From NCBI GenBank assembly GCA_963573305.1, contig OY754332.1, forward strand, positions 47,777,559 to 47,841,558: 64,000 nucleotides of DNA, given 5' to 3'. Shown piece by piece: positions 32,161 to 44,769 of this stretch. The DNA comes from Pyrrhosoma nymphula. Its lineage: Eukaryota > Arthropoda > Insecta > Odonata > Coenagrionidae. The notes under the pieces were generated by a model. That model was not told the DNA's origin, made no database searches, and saw only the letters and a program-made list of their open reading frames with translations. The position numbers and the translations under genes were made by a program. Position 1 is the stretch's first letter. The number at the start of each line of letters is the position of its first letter.

Positions 32161-33302
32161 AAGGAGTTCCACCATGTTACGCCACCCACCATCGCATAAT
32201 TTGAGTGATTATGCATCGTGTAGATTTTCAAGCCGAAAGATGCTATTGAATTTTGATGAACACCAATGATGAAATTTCTTGGTAATACAATTTAATAAAT
32301 TTTTGATGTTTTCCAAATCACAGTTAAAGCTCAACTCAGAAATCTTTTTCCTCAAGTCCTAATTATATTCGTGGAAGCGATCCCAGTAATTAGCACTTGA
32401 CCCTTAATGCAATTTCTTGGCAAATTTATTTAATTAAAACTTGACCCTCAATAATGCTTATTGGAAAGGCGAAAGAGCTTAGGTTGAAGATAAGATATTC
32501 CATCGAATGAACGTGGTTCATCACCGAACGCAGTTATAGACGATGTTTTAAAATTAACATTAAACACTGGTAATATGTTACATTCTATTCTGCAATTGCA
32601 AGTAACAATCGCTCAGTGATCTCCCACAGGTAGGGAAGTACATTGACTTGTTTGGCTGACATTCTTTTAAGATTATCCAACCAGTGGAAACATCGATAAG
32701 GGACTATATGTGACGGAAAATGAGGCACCTGTGAGAAACATTTATTTGCCTTCTTTCTAATAACCCATTCGAAGAAATAGAAGCGCTACAGTTTCCCTGG
32801 GAGCAAGCCAATTAATGCGTCGGAACAAGTTGCAGCAGCAATTGGGCTGTGAGTTGCGTCTCCAGAGACGACATGTCCCAGAGTAATATACGACGTAAGT
32901 ATAAGTGAACAGTATATTCAGCATATTGATTTGAATAGGCAAAAAAAATAATCAGTGGTGCAAGAAATGAAAGGTTAAAAAGTCGCTGGTGGTTTAAAAT
33001 TCTAAAGTTGAAGCCCGCTGATAAAAATAGAAAAATATCACGCGCAGGACGCGGAGGAATTTCGGAGCATTGACATCCTGTCGCAGAGTGACAGCTCCAC
33101 CCCGCTACGACCTTGACAACAACCGCCTCCCTTGATGTTCGTGAGGGCTGACCTCTGCCCTCCTCCATCTCTCCAGCCAACCGGTGACACGCCATTGCAA
33201 TCGGCCGACCACTGCCCGCGGGTCGCCACTCGGTCGGGCCCTCGCCGTCGCCGGGGGAGATCTTCCGGGAGGACACCCGGCCTCCGGTGCCACGGGAGCG
33301 GC
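32161..33302. other. Intergenic DNA, GC-rich at its right end
   Basis: 33040-33300 is GC-rich and gives overlapping open frames with no domain. Confidence 0.35.
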
Positions 33303-34150
33303 GCACAGTGGGCTCAAATCGAAAATCGCCGGACAAAAGTCCAAAATTGCTTTTTTTGAGATAGCGTCTTAAAACTCTGCACATATACACACAATCAATT
33401 TTTGACTATGGAATGCCAAAACATTTCTCATAGGTCTTACCCGTTATTTAGATATAGAGGTTCAAACACGACCAAATATCCAAAAAAAAGCGCCCGCTCT
33501 CATTTTTATTCGAAAATCTTAAACGTTGAGCAGATATAGGAGTGATGGAAGGATTTTTATGAAATAAAAAACATTGCCATTTGTGAACAGAATACTTTAC
33601 CTATACTATGCATAACTTCCAGACATTTTTGCCCATATTTGAGTGATATTACGTCACAAAATGGCGGTCCCTTTTTTAAGACAATATTTTACATAAAGTA
33701 GACAATATAATCCTTATTCGGAAAATGGTCTCTGGGATACTTCATCAGAGTATAAATTAAGCATATTTCTGGATTATTCCGTAAAAATGTTTGAAACAAG
33801 TTAGCGACGCCGAGAATAAACTCGATGTTTCGATCGCGCGTCGCGGCCCAGCTCCGCGCAGCGGGACCTGGAAATACAGAGACTCCAAGTTGTATTGTTC
33901 AAGTTGTGTGGACATTAACTCCTCGAATTCAACTTTTGCAGGCTATGAATGTTGTCACTGATTTCTAAAGATTCTAAACTGAAGATTTTGCGAGGATATT
34001 GGATCGAGGGAATGGATCAGTGAACGCGTAACTGCGGTACATTTGTTTTTCTTTGGATAAGTTTCGGAATAATGCAGCAAATTATGAAAGTCTTTCCACT
34101 CTTGAGAAAGAATGCGGGTTCTCTGGGTACCATACAAGTTTTCCATAAAA
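33303..34150 (-). repeat. Repeat R copy 1 (about 850 bp)
   Basis: The reverse complement of 39114-39962 with scattered substitutions. One end is CACAGTGGGCTCAAATCG..CGCCGGAC; the other is CTTTTTATGGAAAAC. Both copies change at the same bases on both sides, so these look like true termini. A minus-strand frame ending at 33955 shares MENL(H/Y)GT..., YPKKNKCTAVTRSL and DPISSQNLQF with the other copy; I recognise no domain. The end resembles CACAG/CAGTGG termini of some DNA transposons, but the other end is not its inverse. Confidence 0.7.
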
Positions 34151-34706
34151 AGACAACATTTGGGGCTCCCTTCTTTCCCTTCATTCTCTCCTCCCCGTCC
34201 AGAACAACACCCTCCGCCTTTACTCCCCGAGGAGGGTGGCACGAAAAGGAACGATTTATGACAAAGTGCAGCCTTAAAAAAAACATGCCTGCTTGGCAAA
34301 TTACAACTTGTTGTCACTCTTCGTTATCTGACTCTTTGATGCACCAGAAATAACAGAAGTAGATACTCTTCTACAAATAACTTGGAACTGACAATCTATG
34401 AAAATTAATATGTATTTAATTTTAAGGAATTACCTAAAGGGAATCATTTTCACAATATCATTCTTTATAGCTCCTTACAATGAAATTCAAGCTTGAGATT
34501 AAAGTCAGAATGATTTCACGAGTTTTTACAAAAAGATCAGTTGTGCGCAATATCATCTCTTTGTATGGAGTAACATACTGGATCATTATGTTTGGGGGAT
34601 GGATTATTTTGAACTTGGGTCTCCAGTAGTTTTGCATTTTTTTCGCAATACTGAGCACACAATGTAACTATGTCAAATTAAAATGCTCTCGACAAAAAGT
34701 TAAGGA
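34151..34706. other. Intergenic DNA, nothing recognised
   Basis: Short frames only. Confidence 0.35.
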
Positions 34707-35321
34707 ATATACATTAGGGTGTCCCAAAAAAATCGAAGTCGTTTTTTTTTAACGCATACCCTCTTAATTTGTTTATACGATGTCTAAACAATTGTAAATA
34801 AAATTTTATATACGTAGGACCTCGGAAACCCGTGCCGACTTGTATTGAAACATCAGTACTTGCTAAGGCGTCACTGAAAACCTGCCATATGTTAACCCTC
34901 CTGCGACTGATGCATCTGTTTAACCTGAATATAAATTTTTTTAAGTAATGGGAAACTAATATATGATGTTTGAACATGGTCTGGTGACTGGTATGATGGC
35001 TGTTTTTTTTTATAACCAAGAAATTATGCCGCGCGGAGTGCGGCGGCTCGCCCACCAAAGGGTCCCACCGCAAGGAACGCACCAAAACCCGACTCCTCAA
35101 GTTTGAACGCCCAAACGGATCTGACAATGAAATGGTAAGTTCACAATAACTGCTACAATGTGCACAAAATAAGACAAAGTACAAATAGCTAGGCTTACAG
35201 GTAGCGCACCCGACATTTTTTTTTGATAACCAAGAAACTTCGGCGGCGCGCCCACCGGTTAATGCGAATTTAGCGAAAAATCTACAATTTACATTTCACA
35301 ATTGTACATTGTACATTGTAC

Positions 35322-35560
35322 AAGGTGTGTAAATAAAGTAATGAGACTGATAGCTTAGTGTTCGATTGAACATGTGATACGCTATCAGTGCGAGCTGGAA
35401 CTCGCTATCAGAGTCACGTTGGTTGTCCGTAGTGATTTTTTAGTGAAGCAGGTATTGCTAGTACGTTGTGACAATGTGTTAATGCGTCGAAGCCGTCGAT
35501 GTGTTTGTAATCACTTATTATTTTGTAAGTAAACGTATTGTTTTCAATCAGAAAACAATG
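35322..35560 (+). mobile_element. Possible mariner 5'-end fragment
   Basis: TACAAGGTGTGTAAATAAAG and TAATGAGACTGATAGC resemble the 5' ends of some mariner-family elements. No matching right end or transposase is seen, so this is tentative. It may simply be the hAT element's own 5' region. Confidence 0.25.
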
Positions 35561-35631
35561 AACATGTCAGTGGAATTACGTAGTTCTAAAAAGGGTATAT
35601 TTTTAAAGGGGCATAAAACATCTAATAACAG

Positions 35632-35733
35632 TCCATGTTGAGAAAACCACCTTTGTTATTTCCACAAAACTTTATTCCGAGTGGCAGCGGAATAAAGTTT
35701 TGTGAAAATAACAAAGGTGGTTCTCCACATGGA
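35632..35733. repeat. Hairpin insertion inside the hAT element
   Basis: TCCATGTTGAGAAAACCACC...CTTTATTCCG faces CGGAATAAAG...GGTGGTTCTCCACATGGA around an 8-base loop. The arms are about 47 bp with few differences. It shares its ends and right flank with the nested hairpin at 30497-30820. Confidence 0.8.
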
Positions 35734-35825
35734 TATTCATAATTTCCACGAGGTTAGGCTTGATATCAGTAGTTATATCAAATAAAAGGTTCAAAACTTC
35801 CCTCTAATAGACAAGGTCTGGCAGT

Positions 35826-38045
35826 TTTATTTTATAATGTCCGTGGAGTTAATTTTATTGTCAATGAAAGTGCAAATCTCACTATTCGCGAATTTATTAT
35901 CTTTTGGGAAAAGGCGCGTGTATCTACCAAATCTTTCCCTGATTGCGTGAAGAATCTAGTGAACCTATATCAATTTTGGAGGGAGTTACAAAAAAATGCA
36001 CAAAAAACCCAAAACGAATTTAAACAGCACCTACAAGAGTTTGTCAACAACTTAGATAATTTGTTTGTCATTGAACATGCAGATACGCTTCAATTATTGA
36101 AAATTAAATGAAGACAGAATCTTCTTACAGCGACAGAGAGAGCCAGGTCGGCCTGGTCACGTAGCTGGAGTGGACAAAAAACTTAAGTAGCTTACTCATA
36201 AGGAGGAAAGGGCGCGCCTCAGAACTATTGAAGAAGAAATGCGACGTGCTACATATTTTTCCACGCCAACTCCTTCGACGTCACCTTATGAACCGTTACA
36301 AAACGACTGATCTTCTGATTCTAATGAAAATGACATTTATTTAAAAGATGATATTCCAACTCTGATCGAGAACATACAGCCCGGAACCAGTAAAACAACT
36401 TTGCGGAAAAATTTCATTACTCCAAAATGAGTAGCAGCGCTAGATAGGTGTCAGTTAAGTTTGAAAGATTCAGTGTTTATTCTTGAAACTACCATTGAGG
36501 CACTTGGATATAATACTGATGATTTTCCTATAAGTAAGTCATCGATTCAAAAGATTCGTACGGAAAAATGGAAAGAGCGAGTGGAAGCCATAAAAGCTAA
36601 TTTTGAAAACGCTGTAATAAATGTTGTGACTGTTCACTGGGATGGCAAACTGTTGCCTGCTTTAGATTATCGAAAATCAAAAGAAGAACGTCTTCCAATA
36701 GTTATTTCATATGCAAGTAAAGAACAACTTATTGCTCTGGAGAGGTTGGAAAGTTCTTCAGGAAGCGGACAGGCGCAGGCTGTTTGGAACGCGATTATAG
36801 ACTGGAATCTCGAAGATAAAGTGCAAATTCTTTGTTGTGAAACTAAGGCTTCAAATGCAGGTCATATCAATGGTGCCAGTGTGCTTCATGAACAAAAACT
36901 TAATGTAGATATACTTATTTTTGCTTTCCGCCATAACATGTATGAATTGGTGTTCAAAAGCATGTTCGAAGTAAAAATTAGTCAAGTGACAGCAAATCCC
37001 GACATTCCACTCTTCAACAAGTTCCGAGATAACTGGAATGTTGTCGATTCAGATAAAGTACAGTGCTAAAAAGAAAAGCTCGCATTGCACCTGACAGTTC
37101 CCGAAATCGACAATCTCCTTGAGTTGTACCGAACTGAATTGACCAAAGAAATAGTCAGAAATTACTATCAAGATTTGATAGAGCTTTCTGTAATATTTTT
37201 AGGCGGAGATACACAGGGAAAATTTATAATTCGACCTCCAGGTGCCATCCACCAAGCTCAATGGATGGCGAGAGCAATTTATTCCCCAAAAATATCATTA
37301 CTTAGTGATCAATTCAAAATTACGATCAAGGATAAGGCAGCGCTTTTAGACGTTTGCCTGTTCATCGTGACATCCTATGTCAAGCCATGACTCCAATGTA
37401 TTTTGGCAGTAAAGCACCTTACCAAGGTTTGTGCATTTTGAAGTCGATGACGGTTTACGAAAAAATTGATTAAAGCAGCTTTACAGAAGATAAGCCAGCG
37501 TAAGTCTTATCACTGTTTGACGATGATTTGGATCAAGAAACTAAAGTAAAAATGGTTCAAAATTTCACCAAAAAGAATTTATCAACTCATGGCAAACGTT
37601 ACATCTCATCGAAGGAAGAACTTTGCGGTCCATTGTGTGGTAAGTTAAATTAGTAAATTTAGAAGTTGTTTCTTTAGCTTTCTGTTTAGATCACAATTTC
37701 GTCAACTGACTTTCTCTAGTTTTATTTCAGAGAAAAACATCTACGACTTCATTTCAGTCAGAAGTAAGTCATTGTGCGATCGTCTTAAAATTAATGATTG
37801 ATCTCCACGAATGTCCTACCTTGTGGTCAAATAATACTTCGTTTCAAGAAGCCAGAAAGAAGGTTTCAACGCTGAGGGCAGTGAACGATACAGCTGAAAG
37901 AGCGGTCAAGCTGATGCCAGATTTTCACGGTTTAATCACGGTTGAGGAGGAACAAAAGCAATTTTTCCTACGTTGCGCACAAGAACACCGGAAGATTTAT
38001 CCTGACTGCAAAAAGCAAACTATGAAAGGAAAGTTTAAAGATTAA
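35826..38045 (+). pseudogene. hAT-like transposase, decayed
   Basis: Following the shifting frame: FYNVRGVNFIVNESANLTI and IFWEKARVSTKSFPDC (35830-35960), FLQRQREPGRPGHVAGVDKK (about 36120-36180), then an open run at 36461-37066. The RNase H-like core shows VTVHWDGK (first Asp), then ILCCETKASN where the family has an Asp and here Glu is read, then INGASVLHEQKL and FRHNMYELV. After one stop it continues with LSVIFLGGDTQG, APGAIH-like and AQWMARAIYS (37070-37388), and FDDDLDQETKVKMV. A GT-AG intron fits at 37640-37730. The C-terminal NDTAERAVKLM...EEEQKQFFLRCAQEHRKIYPDC ends at 38045. At least five lesions make it inactive. Confidence 0.8.
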
Positions 38046-38323
38046 TGTGTTTACATGTTAAACAGTAAATAAACACGATTTGGGCATATTGGTGTTTTAT
38101 TTACTAAATAAACATTAAGTTCTAGAATCCTTCCATACTAAGCCAGGAAAAATTTTTATTTCTCATGTTTGGGATCGAGTCGGCACGTGTTATCATAATT
38201 CAATCGCAATAATATTTATTATGTGAGTTATTAAGGTCAAATAGAAAAAAAGTAGAGGGTATGCGTATTTGATTTCGCGAAAAAAAAATTTTCCCTTATG
38301 TCTTGGGACACCCTAATATACAT

Positions 38324-39113
38324 AAATGAAAACACAATTAGATTCATCGATAATATATTAAACAAAACTGGAAAACTGATTTTGTTTTGTATAGAATTTG
38401 CTGCGCCAATTCTTCCGCGGAATATAGTAAAAAAAGATAAAGTATTTTGAAAATAGGATGACAATAAACGAGAATGGCTTAAATTCGTTTTGATGTTGTC
38501 AATACCGGTAAAGATCAATTCAATAACATAAATGAAATGCCATTACTTTTAAGATACTGAAAAGAAAAGAAATATAATTTTCCCAAATGATTTTCACCAT
38601 CAGAGCATCCTTAGTTTTAACTCACCGAGTCATGATCAGGTAGTTGGCAAATTTCTGAAAGCACACACCATGTTTATATTAAGGAATGGTTAAGAAGGTG
38701 AAGAAACAGCTAGAGGAGATGGGTTGGTCGCACGTGTACCGACGCGCTCCATGAGAGAAAGAGATGAAGAGGAGGAGGAGGTCTGTTTTAGGCAATGAAG
38801 GGAAAAAACACAAGCAGGTAATACCCGGAGAAAATGAAAGGCGAGGAAGTTGGGTCGGCGGTGTTCTAATAATGGATTAGCAAGGGTGGGTAAGGGAGCG
38901 GTTTAGCGAAGGGTGGTGGGTAGCGGGCTCCTGACAATGCGATTGCCTTTTCACTATCCATTCTTTAACCACGTTAACCACTCACCCATCCCCGGGAATC
39001 CGTCACTACAACACCATTGACCCAACTTCCTTTGCCGATTGTTCGTTTCAAGCTAAATTCTTAGTCCTCGGATGAATCGTAGTTACTACTCATACTCGCT
39101 GCTTGATTCAATT
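38324..39113. other. Intergenic DNA, nothing recognised
   Basis: AT-rich on the left, purine-rich at 38700-38900. No domains. Confidence 0.35.
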
Positions 39114-39962
39114 GCTTTTTTATGGAAAACTTGCATGGTACCCCGAGAAACCGTATTCCCTCTCAAGAGTTGAAAGACATTCATAATTTGCTGCATGATT
39201 CCGAAAATTATCCAAAGAAAAACAAATGTACCGCAGTTACGCGTTCACTGATCCGTTCTCTCGATCCAATATCCTCGCAAAATCTTCAGTTTGGAATCAT
39301 TAGAAATCAGTGACAGTATGCATAGACTGCAAAAGTTGAATTCGAGGTGTTAATGTACACACAACGTGAACAATACAACGGAGGCACTGTATTTCCAGGT
39401 CCCGCTGCGCGGAGCTGGGCCGCGACGCGCGATCGAAACATCGAGTTTATTCTCGGCGTCGCAAACTTTTTCAAATATTTTTACGGAATAATCTAGAAAT
39501 ATGTTTAATTTATACTCCGATGAAGTATGCCCGAAACCATTTTCTGAATAGGGATTATATTGTCTACTTCATGTAAAATATTGTCTAAAAATGAGTCCCC
39601 CATTTTGTGACGTAATAGCACTCAAATATGGGCAAAAATGTCTGAAAGTTATGAATAGTATAGGTAAAGTATCTAGTTCACAAATGGTAATGTTTTTTAT
39701 TCCATAAAAATCCTTCCATTACTCCTATATGCACTCAACGTTTAAGACTTTCGAAGAAAATTGAGAGCGGGCGCTTTTTTGGATATTTGGCCGTGTTTGC
39801 ACCTCTATATCTATGTAACGGGTAAGACTTATGAGAAATGTTTTGCCATCACATAATCATCAATTATTTGTGTGTATATGTGCCAAGTTTCAAGACGCTA
39901 TCTCAAAAAAAGCAATTTTGGACTTCAGTCCGGCGATTTTCGATTTAAGCCCACTGTGCGGC
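39114..39962 (+). repeat. Repeat R copy 2 (about 850 bp)
   Basis: The inverted partner of 33303-34150. It holds the frame 39122-39313 (63 codons) whose C-terminal part, YPKKNKCTAVTRSL...DPISSQNLQF.I.RNQ, matches the other copy up to the same stop. The hAT element lies between the two, so they could pair or recombine to invert the 5 kb between them. Confidence 0.7.
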
Positions 39963-42371
39963 GCACGGCGCGAACACATCGGAAAAAGCTTATTGCCAAA
40001 TGAATGCTCCTGCCTTCATAGCATAATACATTCATAGCAATTTATAATTGCAATAACACATTCGATCTCTGCAGATCCTACTACATGAATAGTGAAGTGG
40101 GTGAATGTGGTAAATCTTTAGTTACCTATGTATGGTGCAGTATGCAAGATATCATTGTTACTGAGTGTTATGGCGAATGTCACTGTAGGTCAGCTGGGTC
40201 AGCAGTATTGCATTATTTCATTTTGATGGTGTCCCCAATCTCAGGCTGATTGCTTTGGGGGACACCTAGCTCCAAATTATTTTTTATTGTACGTCTATAA
40301 GAAAATGCATTTTTTTACGGAGCAATAAATTTCAATTTCAAGTAGTCATAATTTAGTTTCCAGCGGGGAGGGTACATATTTAGCTGAAGATGGGGGGGGG
40401 GTTAAATTTTTGAAAATTAGAGTGAATCGTTTCGTGTTTAGGAGATTACATGCGTATTGCCACTGAAGTGTAACAGCCGATTTAAAGATTTTTTCTTGAT
40501 AAATTTCTGAAAGAATGCAATACCTACGGTTTTTTTAGGTTTGAAAATTACTAATGCTTATATAATAGGAAAAAGTTGTTCATAAAACAGAATAAGTTAT
40601 GGAAACGTTATTTGATAAGTAAAAAAATATTACTTTTTCCATTAGTGCCCTTCATTTGTATGAATTTGAAATTTCAGGGGGAAGCGGACCCCATAGAACT
40701 GGCTACGTCACTGACATGTCTCCCACCGTACACAAGATTCCGATTCACGGTGCAGATATAGCCATTCTTGTAACCGGCCAACTTTCGGAAGACGCAGTGG
40801 AAACAAGGAATAAAGACATACAGAAATACAGGGAACTAAGCACCAGGAAAATCTGAAGACTGGCAGCCACTGATTACTTTTTCCAAAGATTACTATTGAC
40901 ATCTGACCCAATGATTTCAACAATTAACTAACAAGCGAAAAAGAAAATGAAAGATTAATTGATTGAATTGACTAAATTGATTTTAGATTATGTTAAAGAG
41001 TGAGAAATGTGAGGACACACTATTTTCGAGTTCTGACAGGTCAGCTGGGTCAGCTCTCACCTATCTCACTATTGCGTGAAATTTACGTAGAAAAAAAATC
41101 ACCTTGACGGGGAAGGAGATATGCCAGTTTTAATTGTCATTTTTGTAGTAGTTGTTCTTTAGATAAATATTAGAAAATAAAAGATAAATATTGATAACTT
41201 TATTTTATACTGTCCATTTTCTTAATCTTGCAACATTTATGACCATTTCTCATTTGATTACTTATGTTTCTCTCGCAGATACAGCAGAATACATGACTCA
41301 GTTGAACTTAGGAGGTCGAATAACTTTTGAAAGGCGTTTTCAGCCAATTTAAATGTTTTAGAGCTCTGACCAACTTTTTCGGATTTGGTCCCACTGTCCA
41401 GCATCGAATGCACTCCGGCACTGTTCCCACATCGAATTCGATTCCGACGAAAGACCGCGCGCGGCCAGAGAGAGATGAGGCACAGGCCGGGCGCGGCAAA
41501 GGCGCGGCGACACGTGTCCCCGGAGCAGCATTTCCCGGCAGATCCCCTCGCCGCCGCGCAGGAGGCCAATTGTCGCCGCCAGTCGTCCAATTCCTCGTCT
41601 CCGATAATTGGCGACCTCGTCTTCATCACCACCTGAAGGGATCGAGATGGCAAACGGGCGACGCACCATTGACTTCAGAGACAGGGGGACTCTCCCCCCG
41701 CCCACGGGGTACTCTCCACCACTACGGGGACCGGTGAGCCTAAGGGTGGCGGCAAGAGCAATCACGGGAGGGGCGGAGGACATTCCACGGAGTGAACCCA
41801 TCAAGCGACCTCTCGTCCAATATCGAAGAAAAAAAACAGTTGGAATCATCCGCCAAGTGGTTGCCGAAGATCATTTACCAGGGATATATCCCGAGGGCAT
41901 CCGAACAACCGGCTACGAATGCCACATTGGTCCCGACGATAGACTTCTTCCTACTTGCTAGCCAAAGGAATCTGCAAGGGATACGATGGAATTGTCACCG
42001 AATCACATTCCTCTCACGAATGATTCCTCCTTCGTGACGGATTAAATTACGGATTAATTGTTCATTTTTCTAAATATTTAAACATTTAATTTTCGCCTGA
42101 ACTTCTCCATCGAACTAAAACGTAGGTAGTTCAGTAAATGTAATGATGAAATTGGTATTTTCCTCTTCGATAAAGCTCAAATTGGGTTATCATAATTCAA
42201 AAAGAAATAGTTCCGACCAATGACGCCCAAAATAGTTAACGAGTCCCTTCAGGCACATAGTAACGTTCAAGTAATTTCTCTCATATGTCTAGAAACATAA
42301 AATACCTTTCCCTTTGCTGGTGTTTTGCAGTGCAGTTAGGCAAAATGTCATATTGAATTAATAATCGCGAA
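39963..42371. other. Intergenic DNA with small repeats
   Basis: AGGTCAGCTGGGTCAGC occurs at 40190-40206 and again at about 41038-41054. A small hairpin GGTGTCCCC...GGGGGACACC lies at 40229-40267. 41380-41850 is GC-rich with overlapping frames on both strands and no domain. Confidence 0.4.
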
Positions 42372-43198
42372 TCTATCGCGAAATTAGTGATCACTCTTTT
42401 GAATTTATATCATCGGATTTAAACAACGTTCATGTAAGGAGCCAAGAGTGGGGACTCGAACTTAATCTGAGCAAATGCACGGCGGTACATTTCTTGCGGA
42501 GGTCGTCCAACTATCCCCATGTATATGCTGTGGATGGTGTTAACATAAAGGCGACAGACGAAGTGAAATATCTATGGGTTACGATAACTTCGAGCCAATC
42601 GTGGGGAACACATATAAGAAATATTTATGGCAGAGCTCTAAAGAAGCTAGGATTCGTCAATCGTATTGTGGGAAGATTTTCGGATGAAAAAGTAAAAGAG
42701 AGGTGTTATTTCGCACTCGTCCGGCCACACCTTGAATATGCAGCGAGCACATGGGATCCGGTGCAGAAAGACTTAGTCCGGGAACTTAATAAAATACAAA
42801 GGAAAGCTGCGCGATTCGTCAAAAACTGCTACGGGCGTACAGACAGCGTTACACAGATGTTAAACGAATTAGGCTGGGAGCCGCTCGAGACTCGGAGGCT
42901 GCGCGTTAGGCTTAGATTGCTTGAGCAATTGAGAATAGATATCTTTAAGAGCGACACCGAGAACATCATATTAGAACCCCACTATATTTCCAGGTCCGAC
43001 AGAAACGATAAATTAAGAGAGATATTTTGCCGAACGGATAGGTATGGGAATTCGTTTATCCCCCGAAAAATAAGGGACTTTAATAAATGCTAGGCGTAAT
43101 TTCATTAGTGTTTCCTTTTTTATATGTAAACGGCAGGCGTCCTAACACCCCCCGCCACACGCCTATTGAGGCGGCTTGCGGGGCAGTATGTAGATGTA
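42372..43198 (+). mobile_element. CR1/L2-like LINE, 5'-truncated copy 2
   Basis: The same family as 2991-3832, beginning at the same codon (IYREIS) and ending in CCCCGCCACACGCC, GGCGGCTTGCGGGG and TATGTAGATGTAAT. The sequence between is very close to copy 1. Confidence 0.85.
42374..43093 (+). pseudogene. Reverse transcriptase C-terminal fragment (non-LTR)
   Basis: One stop lies early (a TAA near 42436 where copy 1 reads VWSQEW). The frame then runs open through VKYLWVTITSSQSWG, RPHLEYAASTWDPVQ, KIQRKAARFVKN, LNELGWEPLETRR, LEPHYISRSDRNDKLREIFCRTDRYGNSF and IPRKIRDFNKC, reaching the natural stop that copy 1 loses. The catalytic part of the enzyme is missing. Confidence 0.85.
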
Positions 43199-44769
43199 AT
43201 GCATCTCTCGAGCAGGATTTCATTAAATACGAATAACAAAATTAATTGAGCCTTCTCTATTTCTAAGTTGGATTAAACTGATAACTGCTTTTTACTAAAC
43301 AACGTGAGGATCTGAGAGAAAACAACTAAAGTGGAAGACCCACTAAAGGCGCCAATGCAGGAGAAATGTCTGTGCCACGCCGCTTTCCCCTCGAGATGGC
43401 ATTGTAACAAATATTCTGCACTCGAGTTATGCCACGCACTTCCACGGCGACTTCGACTCGATGAACGCCGGGGCCGATCGCTGTTTCGGAAGCCTCTCTA
43501 GATTTCCGACGGCCGAGAGTGAAAGTGGATCAGGATATTTGACAGCACATGGCAAACGCTTAGCGAGACGCCACTCTCAACTGACATCGACCGGAGGACT
43601 GGAAATAATGCAGGAGAAAGCCTTTGGCGACTATACTGGCCGACGGCCACATGACTGACTGGTGATGAATAAAATATCTAACGGGAAAATCGTCGGCTGG
43701 ACGCTCATTCACTGAACCCGATCACGGTGGAGCCTTGGACGACGGGGGAACACAATCGCGTCGTTTATTCACTAACTGACCTCCCTCCGCTTTCGTCGGT
43801 CACCCGACGGTCACCCGACTCAAATGGAACGAATCTGACGCCATTTTCACGATCATTTCCAATTCAGGCTTTCGTCACCTGACGCCAGAAAATGCTCAAC
43901 ATATTTAAATACAAAAATGAGCATATTAGAAAATAATAATCTTCATCAAATGCAGTGTACGTAAATGAAAATATTATCGCTTAGTTAAATTTAACCATCA
44001 ATCCAAAGCGATTCGATCTAATAACTCCTATTAAGAAGACAGGCAGTAGTTTCATCCCAGTGAAAAATGTGCGTCCGTTCTAAATGCCTACTAAAGAAAT
44101 TTTTTTCAACATTAAAAAACAAATGAACTCAGCTTTTCACGATTTTCCGTACTTCTGCAATAGACTGTACGTACTTGCAACGTGGTTATTACACGCCCCG
44201 CACATTAAAATGCATTCAATTACATGGATGCAGTAATAGTTCAGCGAAGGTAAATTAGAATATTTTAACGGAGCTTCAAGCTATTTTATAATCTATATGT
44301 ATCAACATTAAATAGATTGCCAAGGAAAAAATAAAATAAAATAAACTAGATTCAAAACCTCACATTTCGCTATAGTTTGGTGAAGTGTTGTTATGTTGTT
44401 ATGTAATGAACGATGAGTTATTTTTCACTATTAGTTATTGCGTTACAACTGCATGCAATCATAAGCTTCAGGAATCACATCGTTATAATTCACGTCATGC
44501 AAAAGTTGATCAAATCAACGTCATTAAGGAGGCCTTTTTTCTTTGACGTGAATATAATTTGTCTCCACCGAGAAGTGAAAATTGCCAGGTTCATGGACAA
44601 GAGATGAGAAAAGACTGAGAAATACAGTGCGCCAAGCTCTTTATTTACAGCCGCTGGTTGTTCCGCAAGAGATATTTTGTCCCGCTTAAATATTTAGAAA
44701 CTATGTGCGAGACGACTAGGAGGTTCTCCTATTAGTCAAGGGGAAACAGGTAAAAGTTATTTAGATGAT
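43199..44769. other. Intergenic DNA, nothing recognised
   Basis: 43380-43820 is GC-rich, the rest AT-rich. The frame at 43461-43658 has no domain. Confidence 0.4.

Larger units (their letters stand above)
34715..38315 (+). mobile_element. Full-length hAT-like DNA transposon
   Basis: The ends are TAGGGTGTCCCAA and its perfect complement, with a second inverted block inside (ACGCATACCCTCT near the left end, AGAGGGTATGCGT near the right). ATATACAT flanks both sides (34707-34714 and 38316-38323), a perfect 8-bp target duplication, the hAT signature. The 3601-bp body holds a decayed transposase on the plus strand. The left 1.1 kb contains a duplicated TAACCAAGAAA..CGGCG...CGCCCACC block (35010-35060, 35225-35255), a hairpin insertion (35632-35733) and a possible mariner fragment. 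Confidence 0.9.

Noticed and set aside
41258..41961. Overlapping open frames on both strands in a GC-rich patch
   Set aside because: Same reason: multiple phases open, no recognisable protein sequence.
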